The notes: generated by a model from the sequence alone, not told the origin. Positions 8,712 to 17,379 are shown, counted from the stretch's first letter. The stretch is DNA of 64,000 nt from Arcobacter sp. F2176 (GCF_004116465.1 NZ_PDJV01000003.1:1-64000); one strand, 5' to 3'. A program made the numbers and translations.

Positions 8712-9899
8712 ATGCATGATTATTTAATAATTGGTGCTGGAATTATTGGGCTTAATATTGCAAAAAATCTAAAAGAGAGATTTCCTGATAGTAAAATCTT
8801 AGTTATAGAAAAAGAGCCTGAAGTTGCAATGCACAGTAGTGGTAGAAACTCAGGCGTTTTACATGCTGGTTTTTATTACACTGCAAACTCGCTTAAGGCT
8901 AAGTTTACAAAAGAAGGGAATATGGCCCTTAAGAAGTTTTGTAAACAAAGAAATCTAAAATTAAATGAATGTAAAAAAGTAGTAGTAGCTACAAATGAAG
9001 ATGAACTAAGTGGTTTATTAGAGTTAAAAAATAGAGGTGATGCAAATGGAGTTGAACTTCAATGGCTAAGAGAAGAAGAACTAAATACCCTTTATCCTAA
9101 TATAAAAACTTATGAAAAAGCACTTCTTTGTCCAAGTACAGCAACTGTAAATCCAAAAGAAGTGACAAAAGAGTTTGCAAAAGTTATACAAGAGCTAGGA
9201 GTTGAGTTACTTTTAGATTGTAAATATATCTCTTCAAGTAAAGATGCAATTCTTACAAGTAAGGGTGAATTTTACGCTAAAAAAGTGATAAATTGTGCCG
9301 GTTTATATGCTGATAAAATTGCAAGAAATTATGGCTTTTCAAAGGATTATGTAATCATTCCTTTTAAAGGAGTATATTTAAAAGATAAAACAAATATTTC
9401 TCAACTTAGAACAAATGTTTATCCCGTACCAAACTTAGCAAATCCTTTTTTAGGAGTTCATTATACTTTAACAGTAGATAATGAGAGTAAAATAGGACCA
9501 ACAGCAATTCCTGCTTTTTGGAGAGAAAACTACAAAGGTTTTGATAACTTCTCTTTAAAAGAGTTTTTAGAAATTTCATATTATGAGTTAAAGCTTTTTA
9601 TTACAGATGCTTTTTCATTTAGAAGTTTAGCTTTTAGTGAGATAAAAAAGTACAATTTCAAGTATTTTAAAAACCTAGCTATGAAACTAACTAAAAATAT
9701 GAATCATGATGGTTTTGACTCTTGGAGTACACCAGGTATACGAGCACAACTTTTAAATAAACACACCCTTGAACTTGTACAGGATTTTGTAGTGGAATCA
9801 GATGAAAACTCAGTTCATGTATTAAATGCAGTTAGTCCTGCATTTACCTCTTCAATTCCTTTTGCAAACTGGGTAGTTGAAGAGCATATCTTAAAATAA
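8712..9899 (+). CDS. lhgO: L-2-hydroxyglutarate oxidase/dehydrogenase
   Basis: A 395-residue FAD protein of the DAO superfamily. The dinucleotide-binding motif is IIGAGIIGL near the N terminus and the LhgO signature SGRNSGVLHAGFYY follows at about 45-60. It oxidises L-2-hydroxyglutarate to 2-oxoglutarate, passing electrons to the quinone pool in bacteria. I choose 8712 as start because the flavin motif begins at once; an in-frame ATG at 8691 lies inside the LUD gene and adds seven residues. Together with the transporter it suggests uptake and oxidation of a 2-hydroxy dicarboxylate, feeding the TCA cycle. That substrate link is inferred. Confidence 0.9.
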   Translation: MHDYLIIGAGIIGLNIAKNLKERFPDSKILVIEKEPEVAMHSSGRNSGVLHAGFYYTANSLKAKFTKEGNMALKKFCKQRNLKLNECKKVVVATNEDELSGLLELKNRGDANGVELQWLREEELNTLYPNIKTYEKALLCPSTATVNPKEVTKEFAKVIQELGVELLLDCKYISSSKDAILTSKGEFYAKKVINCAGLYADKIARNYGFSKDYVIIPFKGVYLKDKTNISQLRTNVYPVPNLANPFLGVHYTLTVDNESKIGPTAIPAFWRENYKGFDNFSLKEFLEISYYELKLFITDAFSFRSLAFSEIKKYNFKYFKNLAMKLTKNMNHDGFDSWSTPGIRAQLLNKHTLELVQDFVVESDENSVHVLNAVSPAFTSSIPFANWVVEEHILK

Positions 9900-9923
9900 A
9901 AAAGAATTCTTTTTTATTTTAAG
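9890..9923. terminator. 34-base perfect palindrome between convergent genes
   Basis: The sequence from CTTAAAATAA to TTATTTTAAG is a perfect palindrome centred on GAATTC at 9904-9909. It covers the stop codons of both lhgO and the convergent ygjV-like gene, and has T-runs on both strands. It should act as a terminator in both directions. Confidence 0.75.
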
Positions 9924-10479
9924 GTAAAATTTCATCTTTTACTTTTACACATTCCTCATAAACATTATCAAGTAATTGTCTAGCTTTTTTTTCTCTTCTA
10001 TATTGTCCAAAAAAGTATATTAAGGCAAAGGCACCTAATAAATCAAATGTAAAAGCAAACCAAGCTTCCATAAGAAAAGCATAAATTCCCCAAGAAAAAG
10101 TAGATACCAAAAGTAAAAGCTTCATCTTAAACGAATCTTTTGAAATAGTAGCCAAAGGTGTTGTAATAGATGCTAATACTAAAAATAGACCTTCATACTC
10201 TTTTAAACCTAAAAGTAAAAATATAGAAAAAAATGGAATAGAATATAAAATTGCTCTTTCAAGTTTTCTATACTCAAATGCTCCAACATAATACATAAGG
10301 GCTATTATAACTGATTGATAAACTCCATGTATCCCACCACTTTGATATAAATCAGGTATTATAAAAACAACTGAAGTTCCTAATAAAATTTTTGTTTTTA
10401 TTAAATCTTTTATTGCCATACCAATGGCATTTAAAACTATTGCTAATACGCCTAGCAAAGGCACCATAAAGGAAAACAT
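9919..10479 (-). CDS. ygjV: YgjV-family inner-membrane protein, last gene of the ectoine operon
   Basis: A 186-residue membrane protein with about six hydrophobic segments and a basic C-terminal tail (about 155-186). The alternation of short helices and the SGGIHGVYQS region fit the YgjV family of bacterial inner-membrane proteins, whose function is unknown. It starts 12 bases after the deacetylase gene and is co-directional, so it is the eleventh gene of the ectoine operon. Its job there is open; uptake, export or osmotic sensing are all possible. Confidence 0.75.
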   Translation of the reverse strand: MFSFMVPLLGVLAIVLNAIGMAIKDLIKTKILLGTSVVFIIPDLYQSGGIHGVYQSVIIALMYYVGAFEYRKLERAILYSIPFFSIFLLLGLKEYEGLFLVLASITTPLATISKDSFKMKLLLLVSTFSWGIYAFLMEAWFAFTFDLLGAFALIYFFGQYRREKKARQLLDNVYEECVKVKDEILP

Positions 10480-10491
10480 GAAGTTTCCCTT

Positions 10492-11646
10492 TTAAAATTT
10501 AAAATTGGCTAATTTCATAAGTGATATGCTAACAGGTTTTATTAGCTTATCATTGAAATCATAGTGTACATTGTGGCAAGCTTTTTGATGTTTTTCAACT
10601 CCATCATCACTTCCTATAAGAGCAAAGGCTCCTGGGATTTTGTTTAAGTAATAACTAAAGTCTTCACTTGCCATAATTGGAGTTGCAATATTGCTTTGCC
10701 AGTTTTCACCTAAGGTGTCTTTTAATACTTCTCTCACCCTTGAAGCTTCCTCTTTATGATTGATTGTTGGTTGATATCTATCTCTTAAATCAATATCCAC
10801 ATCTACATTATATGCTAGTGCAATCCCTTTTGATATCTCTTCTATTTGATTAAATACTTTTGTTTTTAGTTCATTTGTAGGAACCCTAATACTTCCTTCA
10901 ACTTTTGCATTATCAGGAATCACTGTTACTCCACTAATTGCATCTATTGATGTAACAGATACTACAACAGCATCTTGTGGTGCCACTTGTCTACTTACAA
11001 TTTGTTGTAGTGCCATAGTTAATGCAGAAGCTGCAAGAACTGGGTCTTTACAAATTTCAGGTTGAGAGGAGTGTCCTCCCGAACCTTTAAGTGTAATATG
11101 AAAAGTTCCATTTCCAGCCATTACTGTACTCTCAGGACAAACAGCTTGACCAAATTTAATAGCTGGCCAATTATGCCAACCAAAAATCATATCAACTCCA
11201 TCTAAACATCCCTCTTCAATCATCTTCTTAGCTCCATGACCTCCCTCTTCAGCAGGTTGAAATATAAGAGATATTGGGTTTGTTAGTTTATCTTCATTTT
11301 GTTTTAACCAAATAGCAGCTGCCATTAGAGTTGCTGTATGACCATCATGTCCGCAAGCATGCATACATTGAGTTTTAACTGATTTATATGAAACATCAGT
11401 TTTCTCTTCTAATGGAAGAGCATCAATATCTCCCCTTAATGCTATATGAGGTCCCTGTTTATCTTGGGCAAGTAAGCCAACAGTTCCAGTTCCTGCATAA
11501 GTTTTATATGTAATATTATGATTATCTAATATCTCTCTTATTGCTTTTGCGGTATCTGTCTCTTCCCAAGTCAATTCGGGATTTTTATGTAAATTATGTC
11601 TAAAATTTGTAGCAAACTCTACTACTTCATCAAAATTATTATACAT
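10492..11646 (-). CDS. doeB2: M20 amidohydrolase, probable N-acetyl-2,4-diaminobutyrate deacetylase (DoeB2-like)
   Basis: A 384-residue M20 metallo-amidohydrolase. Expected residues are visible: HKNPE (20-24), CGHDGH (98-103) with metal ligands, the EEG acid pair at 133-134 and H158. Ectoine hydrolase releases N-acetyl-diaminobutyrate, which needs a deacetylase. The usual enzyme, DoeB/EutE, belongs to the aspartoacylase family and is absent here, while M20 DoeB2 proteins are the known alternative. A clear ribosome binding site (AAGGAG) precedes the start. By family alone it could hydrolyse other N-acyl amino acids such as hippurate-type substrates; the operon context supports the assignment. 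Confidence 0.8.
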   Translation of the reverse strand: MYNNFDEVVEFATNFRHNLHKNPELTWEETDTAKAIREILDNHNITYKTYAGTGTVGLLAQDKQGPHIALRGDIDALPLEEKTDVSYKSVKTQCMHACGHDGHTATLMAAAIWLKQNEDKLTNPISLIFQPAEEGGHGAKKMIEEGCLDGVDMIFGWHNWPAIKFGQAVCPESTVMAGNGTFHITLKGSGGHSSQPEICKDPVLAASALTMALQQIVSRQVAPQDAVVVSVTSIDAISGVTVIPDNAKVEGSIRVPTNELKTKVFNQIEEISKGIALAYNVDVDIDLRDRYQPTINHKEEASRVREVLKDTLGENWQSNIATPIMASEDFSYYLNKIPGAFALIGSDDGVEKHQKACHNVHYDFNDKLIKPVSISLMKLANFKF

Positions 11647-11658
11647 ACCGACTCCTTT

Positions 11659-12696
11659 TTATTCTAAATACTGAATCACTTTTGCTAATTCATTATATTT
11701 TGTTAGACAATCATCACAATTAACTAAAATCTCTGATTTTGCTATTATATAACTTTTGCCTGTTGTTCTATTTCTTACTACATTCTGTCCATCGATATTT
11801 TCAACTGCATCAAAAGTACCAATAAATTTTGTACCTCTTAAACTTACAGTTTCTAATCTTTCACCTGGTTTAATCTTGTCCTCGTATTGCAAATATGCTA
11901 ATCTAGCAGAGGTACCTGTTCCTGTTGTACTTCTACAAATAACTCCTGAGTGAACATAAGTGGTTGACCTTGAGGTATAAAAACCATCTTCTTTTTTCTC
12001 AACTTCTCCCATAAAATGTAGAAAAGGAACTGGTCCAACATCACCTAATAAATAGTGTCTTAGTGACTCTTTTTTTCTAACTGCTTCAACTATTAAATAA
12101 GCTGTATCACTTAATCTTTTTTCTTCATCAAGTGTAAGATTAAATCCTAACTCACTAGCTTCTACAAGGATATAGAAACCTCCACTATAAGCTACAGAAT
12201 AGGTAATCTCACCTAACTCTTGGATTACAATTTTTTCTTTATATTGGTAAATATAACTTGGAAGTCCCTCACAAGTTATAGATTCAACTACACCGTTTTC
12301 TACTTTAGCTTCAATATCTACAAGTCCAGCTGGTGCTTCAAGTTTAAAGTTTAAGATACCATCTTTTTTCTCAACTAATCCATTTTCAATAACAGCTGTT
12401 GCAGTACACATGGTATTTGAACCTGAATATATAGGATAACCCATAACTTCCATGATAATATATCCAGCAACTGCTTCTTTATTCTTAGAGGGAACTACCA
12501 AATCAATAGACATCTCAGGGATACCATAAGGTTCATAAAGTAGTGTTTCTCTCAAATCATCAGCATGTTCCTGCAAATAAAGCATCTGTTCTCTTACACT
12601 ATTACCCTCTAATTCTTTTATACCTGTAAATACTATTCTACTCACATCACCACCTGCATGGGTGTCTATTAGTCCTATTGTGTGTGGCTTATTCAT
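11659..12696 (-). CDS. Proline-racemase-fold enzyme with divergent Cys/Thr active site
   Basis: A 345-residue member of the proline racemase / trans-3-hydroxyproline dehydratase superfamily. The first catalytic cysteine is C97 in SNTMCTAT. The second cysteine position is T258 in RSTTGTGTSA. A Cys/Thr pair is typical of dehydratases, Cys/Cys of racemases. Two further positions differ from the family: the His of the MCGH motif is A99 and the Asp that normally opens the second motif is C254. In characterised enzymes those residues lie by the substrate ring nitrogen, so the substrate is probably not proline. The gene overlaps the end of the MDR gene by eight bases. Action on hydroxyectoine or its hydrolysis product is my inference. 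Confidence 0.85.
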   Translation of the reverse strand: MNKPHTIGLIDTHAGGDVSRIVFTGIKELEGNSVREQMLYLQEHADDLRETLLYEPYGIPEMSIDLVVPSKNKEAVAGYIIMEVMGYPIYSGSNTMCTATAVIENGLVEKKDGILNFKLEAPAGLVDIEAKVENGVVESITCEGLPSYIYQYKEKIVIQELGEITYSVAYSGGFYILVEASELGFNLTLDEEKRLSDTAYLIVEAVRKKESLRHYLLGDVGPVPFLHFMGEVEKKEDGFYTSRSTTYVHSGVICRSTTGTGTSARLAYLQYEDKIKPGERLETVSLRGTKFIGTFDAVENIDGQNVVRNRTTGKSYIIAKSEILVNCDDCLTKYNELAKVIQYLE

Positions 12697-13846
12697 TTTC
12701 TGTCTTTAAAGAGTATTTTGCACCATGTTCTTCCCATTGAGAATCAGGTACGATTACTATTTTCCCTAAATATCCTTTTCCCCTTGAAACAAAATATTTT
12801 TCTGCTTCATGAAGATTTGAAAGTTTAAAGGTTGCGTGTAATATGGGTTTTAGTTTTTCCTCTTTTATCCATTTCATTAATTGTTTTGCTTCATTTTTTG
12901 TACCATGTGATACCCCATGAATCTCCACTTGATAAAGATAAATCTTAGACCATAATACTTCAGTGATGTTATATGAACTAGCTCCTGCTATACTTAGTCT
13001 TGGATAGTCATCTCTTTTTTTCATATCTACAATCATAGTATTAATAAAAATATTTGTATACTCTCCACCAACTAAATCCATAACAGCATCAATATTCTCA
13101 CCCTCTGTTGCTTCTAAAATTCTTTGTTTTAAAGTTGATATTTCACCTCTATCAATCACTTTTTTAGCACCAAGAGCTAAAAGTTCCTCTTCTTTATCCT
13201 TAGAACTAAGGGCATAAGGAATAGCTTTTAAGACTTTGCACATTTGGATTAGTGCAGTTCCAACTCCTCCACTTGCTCCACTGATTAAGACTTTATCACC
13301 TTTCTTTACTCTTGAGGCATTTAACATTCTAAATCCAGTTTGATATGAACACATACCTAATGAAGCTAGTTGGGCATCATCAATATCTTTATTTTGCATG
13401 GCATAGAAGTTTTCACTAGGAATGGCTACATATTCTGCATATCCACCATCTTTTCCATGTCCATAATAATCAGGGATTAAATTTAAATTGGGATTTTGAG
13501 ATAAATAGATATTAAAATCAACAAGTCCCCTTTGACCTATTAAACTTTTATTTTTATCATCTGCAACTTTTTCAACTGTTCCAACAATATCAGCTCCTTG
13601 AATTCGAGGAAAAGTGAAAGTATTATCACCAGTCATATTAAAAGAAGTTACTTCTTCTTTATTATTATCATCAACTGGATATAAACCTTCTCTGGCTTTT
13701 CTATCTGTATTGTTTTTAGCTGTTGCTGTTACTTTTATAAGAACCTCACCTTTTTTAAGTGTAGGAATCTCAACATTTTTATATACTAACTTATCTATTC
13801 CACCATGACCAACTAAGACCATAGCTTTCATTGTATTATTTTTCAT
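12689..13846 (-). CDS. MDR-family (quinone oxidoreductase/alcohol dehydrogenase-like) reductase
   Basis: A 385-residue medium-chain dehydrogenase/reductase. An N-terminal GroES-like domain precedes a Rossmann domain with the nucleotide motif ISGASGGVGTALIQ (about residues 193-206). I do not see the cysteine-rich structural zinc lobe of classical alcohol dehydrogenases, so it looks closer to NADPH quinone oxidoreductases or enoyl reductases. The start at 13846 follows GGAGTAATT. The gene overlaps the racemase-fold gene, so the two are translationally coupled and probably catalyse consecutive steps. Neither is part of the standard ectoine route. Confidence 0.85.
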   Translation of the reverse strand: MKNNTMKAMVLVGHGGIDKLVYKNVEIPTLKKGEVLIKVTATAKNNTDRKAREGLYPVDDNNKEEVTSFNMTGDNTFTFPRIQGADIVGTVEKVADDKNKSLIGQRGLVDFNIYLSQNPNLNLIPDYYGHGKDGGYAEYVAIPSENFYAMQNKDIDDAQLASLGMCSYQTGFRMLNASRVKKGDKVLISGASGGVGTALIQMCKVLKAIPYALSSKDKEEELLALGAKKVIDRGEISTLKQRILEATEGENIDAVMDLVGGEYTNIFINTMIVDMKKRDDYPRLSIAGASSYNITEVLWSKIYLYQVEIHGVSHGTKNEAKQLMKWIKEEKLKPILHATFKLSNLHEAEKYFVSRGKGYLGKIVIVPDSQWEEHGAKYSLKTENE

Positions 13847-13913
13847 AATTACTCCAATTAATTTTTTTATATTTTTAGGTATAAAATTAACTGGAGTGTT
13901 CTATCACATTAAA

Positions 13914-13937
13914 ATATACTCTGTTAAAAGAGTATAT
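13914..13937 (-). promoter_or_regulatory. Intercistronic hairpin between the stress-protein and MDR genes
   Basis: ATATACTCT and AGAGTATAT pair around a six-base loop in the 121-base gap before the MDR gene. In the transcribed direction it is followed by TTTTAATG, so it may be a weak attenuator separating transporter genes from the downstream enzyme genes. Confidence 0.5.
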
Positions 13938-13967
13938 ACTTATAAATTTTATGTTTTTTATTTTCAT

Positions 13968-14414
13968 TTAAACAACCAATACCGGACATTTAGCTAAACC
14001 AGAGATTTTATGAGAAGTTCCACCTAGTAAATAACCAGTCAAATCACCTTGTCCTTGTTTTCCTACTACAATTAAGTCAATATCATTTGTTTTTGCAAAA
14101 TGCAAGATTTGTTTTGCAACTTGTCCTGAACGAATAAATCCTTTTATTTTTTCTTCTTTTAGTCCTAAATTATGAGCTATTTTTTTACCATCTTCTACAA
14201 TTTCTTTTGCATATTGTCCTAAAACATCATCCATAGTTTCATACTCAACTGCACCTCTTACCATAGACAAAGAACCTTCAATGAAACTATGATGTCTAAA
14301 TACAGAAACAATATTTAGTTCACTATTAAAATTTTTGCAAATTTCGCAAGCTTTTTCAAGTGCATTATAAGCTAACTCTGAACCATCTAATCCTACTAAT
14401 ACTTTTTTAAACAT
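13968..14414 (-). CDS. teaD: Universal stress protein, TeaD-like
   Basis: A 148-residue UspA-domain protein. The start KVLVGLDGS and the C-terminal ATP-binding pattern (VVGKQGQGDLTGYLLGGTS, about 118-137) are intact, so it should bind ATP. In Halomonas the ectoine TRAP genes teaABC are followed by teaD, an ATP-binding stress protein that modulates transporter activity, and the Ruegeria uehABC genes are followed by usp. The same order here (binding protein, small, large subunit, Usp) supports an ectoine transporter and a regulatory role on it. Confidence 0.85.
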   Translation of the reverse strand: MFKKVLVGLDGSELAYNALEKACEICKNFNSELNIVSVFRHHSFIEGSLSMVRGAVEYETMDDVLGQYAKEIVEDGKKIAHNLGLKEEKIKGFIRSGQVAKQILHFAKTNDIDLIVVGKQGQGDLTGYLLGGTSHKISGLAKCPVLVV

Positions 14415-14424
14415 ATTTGTTCCT

Positions 14425-15708
14425 TTATCTAAAAGCTAAGTCCCTAAAATATAGGGCAATTTGTGGAAAGAAAATTAGTGCAACAGCTACTGATAAAAGT
14501 ATAAATATAAAAGGAGGTGTTCCTTTTATTACTTCAAAATATGGTCTTTTAAATATGGCAATTGCTGTAAAAATATCACAACCAAATGGTGGGGTAGCAG
14601 ATCCAATTGCAACTTGTAGTGTAATAATAGTACCAACTAAAACAGGATCTAATCCAACAGCTTCAACAACTGGTGAAAAAATTGGAACAAGAACTAAGAT
14701 TACAACAATAGGGTCAACAAACATACATCCCACAAAAAATGCAATAGAAATTACTGCTAATACTCCATATGGTCCCATTTCTTTAATACCAATTGAGGCT
14801 AATATTTCTTGTGGAACTTGAGCAAAAGATAAAATCCAAGCAAATGCTGCACCAGAAGCTACTAATATAAATACAACAGCTGTAACTAAACCAGTTGCAA
14901 CAGCTGAACTATAAAATTCTTTAAATTTCATAGTTCTAAAAACAACTCCTTCTAAAAATAAAGCATAAGCAACACTAACAGCCGCAGCTTCAGTTGGACT
15001 AAAAATACCACCAAAAATACCACCAATAATGATTACTGGAAATCCTAAAGGCCATAGAGCATGGTAAAAGGCCAATAGTCTATCTTTCCATGAAGATTTT
15101 TCTTGAGTTGGTATATCATTTTTATATGCATAACCAATACAATATACTGAGAAAAGAAATAAAATTAAAAGTCCCGGTCCAATACCAGCAATAAAAAGTT
15201 CAGGAATTGAAGTTTTTGAAACAATTCCATAAATAATCATCCCAATACTAGGGGGAATTAAAAAAGCAATATCACTTGAGTTGATTATTAAAGCAAGGAT
15301 AAATGAATCTTTATATCCACCTTTTTGTAGTCTTGGTCTAAGTGGAGAACCAATTGCTACAACAGTAGCTTGAGTTGAGCCTGAAACAGCACCAAACATA
15401 GCACAAGCACAAGCTGTACTAACTGCCAAACCACCCTTTATATGTCCCACAAAAGACATTACTAAATCGATTAGTTTTTCAGCTGATTTTCCTCTTGTCA
15501 TAATATCTGCTGATAAAATAAACATAGGAACTGCTATAAGAGCAGCTGGTCTAATCCCACCCATCATTTGCTGAATCATAAATTGCATTCTATCAAAATC
15601 ACCAAATACTTCATGAAATCCAACAGTTGAGCCTGCAATTAAAGGTATCATCATTGGAAAGCCTAGAAGTAATAATACAACCATTATAGAAAAAATTAAA
15701 ATTGCCAT
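14425..15708 (-). CDS. teaC: Ectoine TRAP transporter large permease subunit (TeaC/UehC, DctM family)
   Basis: A 427-residue DctM-type protein with about 12 hydrophobic helices. Landmarks include the MFGAVSGSTQATVVAIG stretch (about 104-120), FLIPPSIGMIIYG, and the FSPTEAAAVSVAYA region. It is the ion-coupled translocation subunit and works with the small subunit at 15718 and the binding protein at 16366. TAGGAGT precedes the start and nine bases separate it from the small-subunit gene. Substrate assignment rests on the resemblance of the binding protein to TeaA and on the adjacent doe genes. Confidence 0.9.
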   Translation of the reverse strand: MAILIFSIMVVLLLLGFPMMIPLIAGSTVGFHEVFGDFDRMQFMIQQMMGGIRPAALIAVPMFILSADIMTRGKSAEKLIDLVMSFVGHIKGGLAVSTACACAMFGAVSGSTQATVVAIGSPLRPRLQKGGYKDSFILALIINSSDIAFLIPPSIGMIIYGIVSKTSIPELFIAGIGPGLLILFLFSVYCIGYAYKNDIPTQEKSSWKDRLLAFYHALWPLGFPVIIIGGIFGGIFSPTEAAAVSVAYALFLEGVVFRTMKFKEFYSSAVATGLVTAVVFILVASGAAFAWILSFAQVPQEILASIGIKEMGPYGVLAVISIAFFVGCMFVDPIVVILVLVPIFSPVVEAVGLDPVLVGTIITLQVAIGSATPPFGCDIFTAIAIFKRPYFEVIKGTPPFIFILLSVAVALIFFPQIALYFRDLAFR

Positions 15709-15717
15709 TTCTTACTC

Positions 15718-16305
15718 CTAAACTTCTATTTGATTTGCAGCATCTGTATAACCATCTTTTATATTTGTAGAAAGGTATACATCTTCATTTCTAATATTTT
15801 TAAGTACTGTTGAAAAATATTGCAAGCCTGTGATTATGAAACCAATAGGAACCCATAAATAGATAATATAAACATCAATTCCTAGTGCAGGTAATATTCT
15901 GCCACTATTGTATATGCTTACGATATACAAAATCGCATAATATGATAAAAAAAACATAAATAGACCAGTTATAGTTGAAATAATAATCATAAATATTTTT
16001 CTTAAATTAGAATTTAATAAGTCATAAATAGCTGACATTCTTATGTGTCTACCTTGTCTTGCTGCATAACTCAATCCAGCAAAAGTTACAATAACTATAA
16101 AAATCATATTTAATTCATCTGTGAATATAATTGCATCATTGAAAATAAATCTACTAACAACTGCAGCAATAGTATTTATAGCCATTGCTATAATCCCAAG
16201 TCCTAACATTAGTTTTTCAAATTTGCCAATTATTTTATCCATAAAGTCAAGACCTTTTAAAAGAGGGTTAATCTTTTTTTTGGATACTTTTTCTGAATTC
16301 TCCAT
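15718..16305 (-). CDS. teaB: Ectoine TRAP transporter small permease subunit (TeaB/UehB, DctQ family)
   Basis: A 195-residue membrane protein with four predicted helices. The central FAGLSYAARQGRHIRMSAIY segment is the DctQ-family signature. The N-terminal 30 residues are charged and cytoplasmic. It pairs with the large subunit encoded nine bases downstream. AGGAGTTAAAT precedes the start codon. Confidence 0.88.
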   Translation of the reverse strand: MENSEKVSKKKINPLLKGLDFMDKIIGKFEKLMLGLGIIAMAINTIAAVVSRFIFNDAIIFTDELNMIFIVIVTFAGLSYAARQGRHIRMSAIYDLLNSNLRKIFMIIISTITGLFMFFLSYYAILYIVSIYNSGRILPALGIDVYIIYLWVPIGFIITGLQYFSTVLKNIRNEDVYLSTNIKDGYTDAANQIEV

Positions 16306-16317
16306 ATTTAACTCCTG

Positions 16318-16343
16318 AATAGATAGCTTAAGTGCTATCTATT
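16318..16343 (-). promoter_or_regulatory. Hairpin between binding-protein and small-subunit genes
   Basis: AATAGATAGC and GCTATCTATT pair with a six-base loop. In the transcribed direction no U-run follows, so it looks like an mRNA-stabilising hairpin that protects the upstream binding-protein message rather than a terminator. Confidence 0.55.
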
Positions 16344-16365
16344 TTTTTATTAAAACTTAAAAGTT

Positions 16366-17379
16366 TTATTTCGCATTTTTTTCTGCTTCTTCAAGGTCTT
16401 TTCTCATTTGAGCTAAAAGTTTTTTATTTGAATCACTTTTTTCAGCAAATTTTTCTTGAACTGGTTTTGCTCTTTTTTTAAATACTTCTCTTTCTTCTTT
16501 TGTTAGTGTAACAATTTTATAATCAGGATTAGTTCTTACTATTCTTCCTAAACCATAAGCATCAAGTTTTTGTGCTTCTTTTAAAATCACTTTTTCAGCA
16601 TGAGCAGAAGCATCTTGTACAAGTTTTTTATCTTTGGCACTTAATTTATCATAGAATTTTTTGTTTGTAACAGCACAAGCATTAAAACTACTATGTCCCA
16701 TATAAGTTAAAACTTTTGATAATTTATCTAAATCATATGCTTCAATCCAAACAGTTGGATTTTCTTCTCCATCAACCATATTTGTTTTTAAAGCACCAAT
16801 TAAATCTCCCCAACTCATAGGAACAGGAGAAGCTCCAAATGCTTCATATGTATCAACTAAAATTGGAGAACCTGGCATTACTCTCATTTTTTTACCTTGT
16901 AAATCTTCAGGTGTTCTAAATACTTCATTTGTAGTAATTGCCATTTCACCTTCAGGAAAAACTGCTAATAATTCTAATCCATGTTTATTAAATATTGGAG
17001 GTAACATTTTGTTAATAGCTTTTGAGTTTTTGAAAAAATAATCTAACTCTTTTGTATCAGTTGGTAAAACATAAGGTAGTGTAAATAGATCCATTTCTGG
17101 GATTGTTCCACCCATATAACCAGTTGATTGACCTAAAAATTGCAACAAACCAAATTTAGTTTGCTCTAAAAGGTCTGTCTCTTCACCTAATGAACCAACA
17201 GGATAGATTTTGATTTTATTGTCAGAATGACTCTCTATATAGTTTTTAAATGCTACTGCATAAATACCTTGAGGATCATCTAACCCCTCACCCATTGCAT
17301 ACTTCCATGTTGCTGCACTAAGACTTGTTGCAGCTATCATACCTGCAAGAACCAGAGATTTTAAGTTAATTAATTTCAT
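16366..17379 (-). CDS. teaA: Ectoine/hydroxyectoine TRAP solute-binding protein (TeaA/UehA-like, DctP family)
   Basis: A 337-residue periplasmic protein with a signal peptide (about 1-22). From memory, the mature sequence follows Halomonas TeaA closely. WKYAMGEG at the mature start corresponds to WRYA, SKAINKMLP and HGLELLAVFPEGEMAIT match conserved blocks, MRVMPGSP carries the substrate-carboxylate arginine, and GEENPTVWIEA carries the ligand-stacking tryptophan. This places it with ectoine binders rather than C4-dicarboxylate DctP proteins. Its neighbours are the other transporter genes and the doe genes. Hydroxyectoine versus ectoine preference cannot be read from the sequence. Confidence 0.88.
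   Translation of the reverse strand: MKLINLKSLVLAGMIAATSLSAATWKYAMGEGLDDPQGIYAVAFKNYIESHSDNKIKIYPVGSLGEETDLLEQTKFGLLQFLGQSTGYMGGTIPEMDLFTLPYVLPTDTKELDYFFKNSKAINKMLPPIFNKHGLELLAVFPEGEMAITTNEVFRTPEDLQGKKMRVMPGSPILVDTYEAFGASPVPMSWGDLIGALKTNMVDGEENPTVWIEAYDLDKLSKVLTYMGHSSFNACAVTNKKFYDKLSAKDKKLVQDASAHAEKVILKEAQKLDAYGLGRIVRTNPDYKIVTLTKEEREVFKKRAKPVQEKFAEKSDSNKKLLAQMRKDLEEAEKNAK

Noticed and set aside
11659-12696. Simple annotation as proline racemase
   Set aside because: The second catalytic cysteine is threonine and two substrate-contact residues are changed, so racemisation of proline is unlikely.
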